Origin: Oasisia sp. SBJ-2009
Lineage: Eukaryota; Annelida; Polychaeta; Sabellida; Siboglinidae
DNA length: 64,000 nt
Direction: 5' to 3'
Assembly (NCBI GenBank): GCA_964017155.1
Contig: OZ024862.1
Location: 40,542,675-40,606,674 of the forward strand
Below the pieces are notes generated by a model, which saw only the letters and a list, made by a program, of their open reading frames with translations, was not told the origin of the DNA and searched no databases. Made by a program: the position numbers and the translations under genes. Shown here piece by piece: positions 59,750 to 64,000 of this stretch. Position 1 is the first letter of the stretch. Each line of letters begins with the position of its first letter.

Positions 59750-62392
59750 TAACACCAGCAGAGTGATTAGTGCCACAATTTGTTTTCGAAGTGACACTTG
59801 TTACACATTTATGTAATATACTAATTTGACTTATTTGCTGACACAAGGTCATCACTGCTCGACATACATTAAACATGTAGGCAGATATTGCAATTTTTTA
59901 ATATGCTTATCTTCGTGTCGTAATGTTATTGCTTTAGGAAATGCATTACTTTTTGATGCAATGTTAATGAAGAAGCAACAGTTGCCAATTACCTAGTATA
60001 AAAACCTCAACCATCATTAACATTTTATGTGTTAATAATGTACACCTTGCACTAATTGGCATACATTGTGTCCTACAGCGCTGCGAATAGAAATAAACTA
60101 ACATCAGCATGCCATTACTACACGAAAGATCGGCTGTGACCCGGCGAAATAAATTTCGCTTGGCGCTGTCAATTTAGCCAAACACATCCGACGATTGCCT
60201 AATCAAGACGTGTATGTAGGGCCTACCAATTAAACTAACTGTAATCCATAACATGACCACAAGCGTGCCCCTAATTCCGCATTCCCAGCCGCTGATTACT
60301 GCCTGTCTTCACCGAGTCGCTGACACGGCAATGGCTGCCATCTTGCCCAGACGTGCTCCGGAGGAAGTCTTCCAAATCAATGCGCACAAGTGATGTGAAG
60401 CGAACCTCCGTAGCGCTCTTTCATGTCGCCAAAGAAAGTTTTTCGATGACGCGCAGTGGTGATAAACGAGGCGGACATCTATCATCGTCCCGTAACTGGA
60501 GTTTGTTTAGCATACCGGCGTGATAATCCATAACAGAAAGCATTCAACGCTTCAGAAAAACGACAGCAAGTGACGTGTGCAGGGTTCGCTCGGTCCACGG
60601 CCGGGGAGCAGCGAGTGTTTGTTTACCACCTACCCGTCCAACTTGATGCGTTTGTTCTGATTTACCGAAATCGCGCCACGATGCGAAAACGCCGGTTCGA
60701 CGAAATCAGATGTTATACAATAAAAAGGAGATAAGGAGTATAAAGAATAATGCCACATGGCCAGGCACGCGTCGTTTGCGACATATCGGATCTGGGGCGT
60801 AGAATGTATAATGTGGTACCCATGTAGGTTACATTCGGGGTGTGTCGTTGTGGAGTTGTGTACGCGCAAATGTTTCAAAAGGTCGTCCGTGTAATGATAG
60901 CGAGAAGTGTTTTGCACCAAACAAGATTTTGTCAACCTCAAAATTGAGGAGACGAGATGTCATGGATGGCCGCTAACTTGTGGTTCTCGGGTGCTAAGGA
61001 TGTTTTCAACAAAGGAAAAGTTTGTTCTAACGTTTCCTTTCATCAGAGGAAACTTTAGAACTCAGTTAGTTTTCAACGCACTTCATCGGCTGTACATGTT
61101 TCAACACGTTACGTCAACACATTACGTCAACACATTACGATAATCGTGTTAATCGGAAATGTCACGAGGGAGGGCCGAGGATGATAAGTGAACGAGAAAA
61201 AGTCAACCGCAGTTGGTACTTCGTTTCGTCTCGTTATATCGCCCATGTCAAGTGGTTATATATAGAGATGCCATTCAGTTTAGTGATGAAAACAACGAAA
61301 GGTAGATAAAATAAAATATTTCACATTCCCATATCAATGCACTAAAGGGAAGATATTAAACCATCAAAGAGTATTGCGGTTGATTATGCTCGCTTAAAGC
61401 CAATACAGCTACTTTTGAAACTAGTTGTTCTGTTCACCATTTGAACGTGTAACGTGATCGAAGCTTTCAAATCCCAAACCTTATTACAAGCATAACATAA
61501 CGATTTTGTATGCAACATACCTGCAACGTATTGATTATAGCCATAAGAACATAATATTAATGCAACATATATGACAAGACATCCTCTTTAAATAAATTAT
61601 GGGCGATTTCGGATTAAAATGTGAACGAAACAGTAATTGTTTGCAATGTCTATGTTTTGTTAAAACAGCTAAACCATGTCATCGTGTAATTAAATTCTTT
61701 TTAACTGATATATGGGGAGTAACACCCCAGATATGATATGACGACAATTATTAAAATTTGGTATTGTCACAGCTTTTCACAAAATGTCTACATCAAAATG
61801 AAATCATTAAATATTAATGGTTGGACGACAGACATTTTTAACCGAATTTCTTATCAAATCTCGATAGTGTGAATGTATAACACGATCTAAGCGTTGCAAC
61901 GTCAACGTACAATACTGGCCACCCGTCGGATACCAGTATAGTGTATCGGCACTTGTCAAGTTACCATCAACGTCCACTTCGGTCGCAGTCTTTATTAATT
62001 TTCCATAGTTTTCTACTTGTCATTCACAATCCGCTCAATCTTGGCCAAAATGGAGTGTTTGTGTTTTTAATTATTTGTACTTGGTTGCTGATTTGCTTAA
62101 CAATGCAAGGTCCTTCGAGCTTACAGCGATATGTGGAATAATTACGTAAGTGCTGCATCGTTCTAGTAACCTGTTTCTTCCCGAGTAAGACACTTGTTTA
62201 GCTGTCAGCTAACGATAGCGACGGTTTCGTGTTGAGTCTACATTCTGCTTAGTTGATTTGGAAAATAACTCAATAACGTGCTCAGAATATCATTTTTATT
62301 GACATTATTTATAACTATAGAATTATGTAGGTATTCTGTGAAGCGGACACATAGGCATTACAATTATGGTTATTGCCGGTAGTCGGATATAG

Positions 62393-62395
<3 letters not shown>
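59750..62395. other. Mostly empty stretch with a CpG-richer block
   Basis: The block at about 60240-61250 is richer in G+C and CpG. Around 60339, GGCAATGGCTGCCATCTTGC is a two-sided YY1-like start context: on the minus strand a short frame MAAIAVSATR ends at a GTGAAG donor (60313-60341). This could be a promoter with a first exon, but no further exon was found. Confidence 0.3.
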
Positions 62396-62476
<81 letters not shown>

Positions 62477-62510
62477 GAGACAGACAGACAGACAGATAGA
62501 TAGATAGATA
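62396..62510. repeat. TA run followed by GACA/GATA tetranucleotides
   Basis: About 38 TA units, then GACAGACAGACAGACAGATA and GATAGATAGATA. Confidence 0.95.
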
Positions 62511-62707
62511 TCAGGAGTTTCTAGAGAATCTTCAACTTTGAGACCCAAAGTCTAAGTAAAGCACTAGTGTGAAAAGTTTGATTGTACCATATATATAAAT
62601 AGAACACGCCGCCGCCACTAGAACTAGTCTATAGGTGAAAGATTAATGATCTAACTATGTGGATTGTACTAATATATGGTCATTTAGAGTGCGCGTTACA
62701 ATAATAA

Positions 62708-62710
<3 letters not shown>

Positions 62711-62763
<53 letters not shown>
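62711..62763. repeat. TA dinucleotide run
   Basis: About 26 TA units. Confidence 0.95.
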
Positions 62764-62766
<3 letters not shown>

Positions 62767-62896
62767 TGCTGTAAATATGTATTGAAGTATTTATTTTTGT
62801 CATTACAAGTACAGACTGAAATAGGCCGCCTGTGTCAATCTACACTTGGTTTGCGTGGGATCTTCGTGTAGGAACTCGTGCCGGGGACGGGCGATA

Positions 62897-63785
62897 TCAT
62901 CGAGAGATACCGACGCAAAAACTGAGCACGAGCGAGCCGAGAACGAACCGTAGCGGAACACCGGATGTCACTGGCCGTGCTGCTGACGTCCTGTCACTCA
63001 CTTGATGATTCTGACGTCGGTCAGCCAAATACCAATCAATCCACGCCACGGATGTTCCGGTTATTCCAATCCGATCATTGAAGAGCACTGACATTCCATT
63101 TATGTCGCAGTCGACAGCGTCGAAAGTTGCTGAGAGATCTAGTAGTGTAATTATTGCCACCTTACACAGTGTATATACAGATCATTTCTTAGGGACTTTG
63201 TAAATAAAAGCTATTAATCCAAAACATTGGATAGGATCGATGCGACCCAACCACCCACCCACCCACCCAACCACCCACCCAACCACCCACCCAACCACCC
63301 ACCCAACCACCCACCCACCTACTCACCCCTCGTTCAAAGCAATTGGAAAGACCAGTTAAATGCAGTGATACATTGGCAAGTATCTATGTCTTCTAGTGGT
63401 GTAATGGCTAAGATAATTACAGACAGGATCATAATTCATTTATTGGAAGGAATGGTTAGAACATATTATACGTCAGTAATATTACAACTGGTTTATTATA
63501 TGCAAAAATAACCACACGTCTACATCCATAGCCGAAAAGTGTTTTAAAATAATGATTTATCAACATTTGGCGTTCACTATGGAGTACTAAACTCATTTTT
63601 CCAACTTTTAAAGATTTCAGTTGAAACCACATCCACCATATCCACTTTTTTGGATTATTGGAATTGTTTATTTACAAAGCCGCTTACTTTCAACAGTGCT
63701 CTTTCAATGCTGTTTTAGTGATGTGGTGTGGGCGATAAGCAGATTGTATTTGTTCATAACGGTCGCAGTCTGGTAGATGTTTGAG
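62897..63785 (-). pseudogene. CR1/Jockey-like LINE reverse transcriptase, interrupted
   Basis: Minus strand. At about 63785-63690 it reads LLKHLPDCDRYEQ then QSAYRPHHITKTAL, the QS-A-YRP-x-HSTETAL block. At 63160-62900 it reads LLDLSATFDAVD (motif A), ITGTSVAWIDWYLADRRQ and TSGVPLRFVLGSLVL (motif B region, where GVPQGSVLGPLLF is usual). About 500 bases of unrelated sequence with a CCCA/CCAA repeat sit between the two parts, so the copy was split by insertion or rearrangement. Inactive. Confidence 0.7.
63240..63322. repeat. CCCACCCAACCA short tandem repeat
   Basis: Six or seven 12-base-type units made of CCACCCACCCAA. Strongly C-rich on the plus strand, so the minus strand is a G-quadruplex candidate. 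Confidence 0.9.
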
Positions 63786-64000
63786 AAGCAATATTTAAAC
63801 ACGAAATACTTCAAAGTCGATGTTATGAATTGAGCTGACGACGGGAAACCTTAACATACTGTGGGACATGGCCACATAATTGTTCGACAGCAACTGATTT
63901 TTAATCTGTTGCATAAGGAAGACACGGATCAAATCGAGTACAGTAATATACGTTTTGCTATTTTTAAGACATTTCCTAAGCACACCTGATTCTTTTGCTT
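63786..64000. other. Right edge, no gene seen
   Basis: A 62-codon minus-strand frame here has no recognisable content; it may be more LINE debris. Confidence 0.35.

Overview
This window looks like genomic DNA of an invertebrate animal. The genes are split by short to medium introns with GT-AG borders and interrupted by minisatellites, SINE, LINE and hAT-type debris; there are no operons. The five genes I recognise are conserved animal genes whose proteins look invertebrate. A marine lophotrochozoan (mollusc-like) fits best, but that is an impression from protein similarity and repeat style, not a proof.

Layout. Bases 687-13707 (minus): 5' two fifths of CEP89, a centriolar distal-appendage coiled-coil protein, running off the left edge. 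17980-27975 (plus): complete GPAA1, the GPI-transamidase subunit (12 coding exons, 669 codons). 29951-34531 (minus): complete NDUFB5, a complex I accessory subunit. 34721-38964 (plus): complete SPAG7, an R3H protein, head to head with NDUFB5 across 189 bases. 41036-43369 (minus): complete LYRM4/ISD11, the iron-sulfur assembly partner of NFS1. Right of 43.5 kb the window is mostly transposon debris, simple repeats and AT-rich sequence, with a GC- and CpG-rich island at 51.25-54.2 kb holding a broken intronless zinc-finger gene, a small complete THAP-domain gene (55786-56596, plus), and several LINE reverse-transcriptase remnants.

The reading frames of all five recognised genes were chained exon by exon; phases agree at every junction (GPAA1 2010 nt, NDUFB5 576, SPAG7 729, LYRM4 276, CEP89 visible part 1323, all multiples of three).

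The most unusual feature is not a gene. In CEP89 and GPAA1 many introns carry a minisatellite that begins at a splice site and whose repeat unit contains a copy of that splice site: five donor copies after one CEP89 exon, about thirty acceptor copies before GPAA1 exon 6, a 21-base in-frame donor array after GPAA1 exon 11, and a long array of U12-type branch-site/acceptor copies before GPAA1 exon 9, whose intron starts with an exact ATATCCTT minor-spliceosome donor. CEP89 also has two phase-matched, apparently duplicated second exons that could only be used one at a time.
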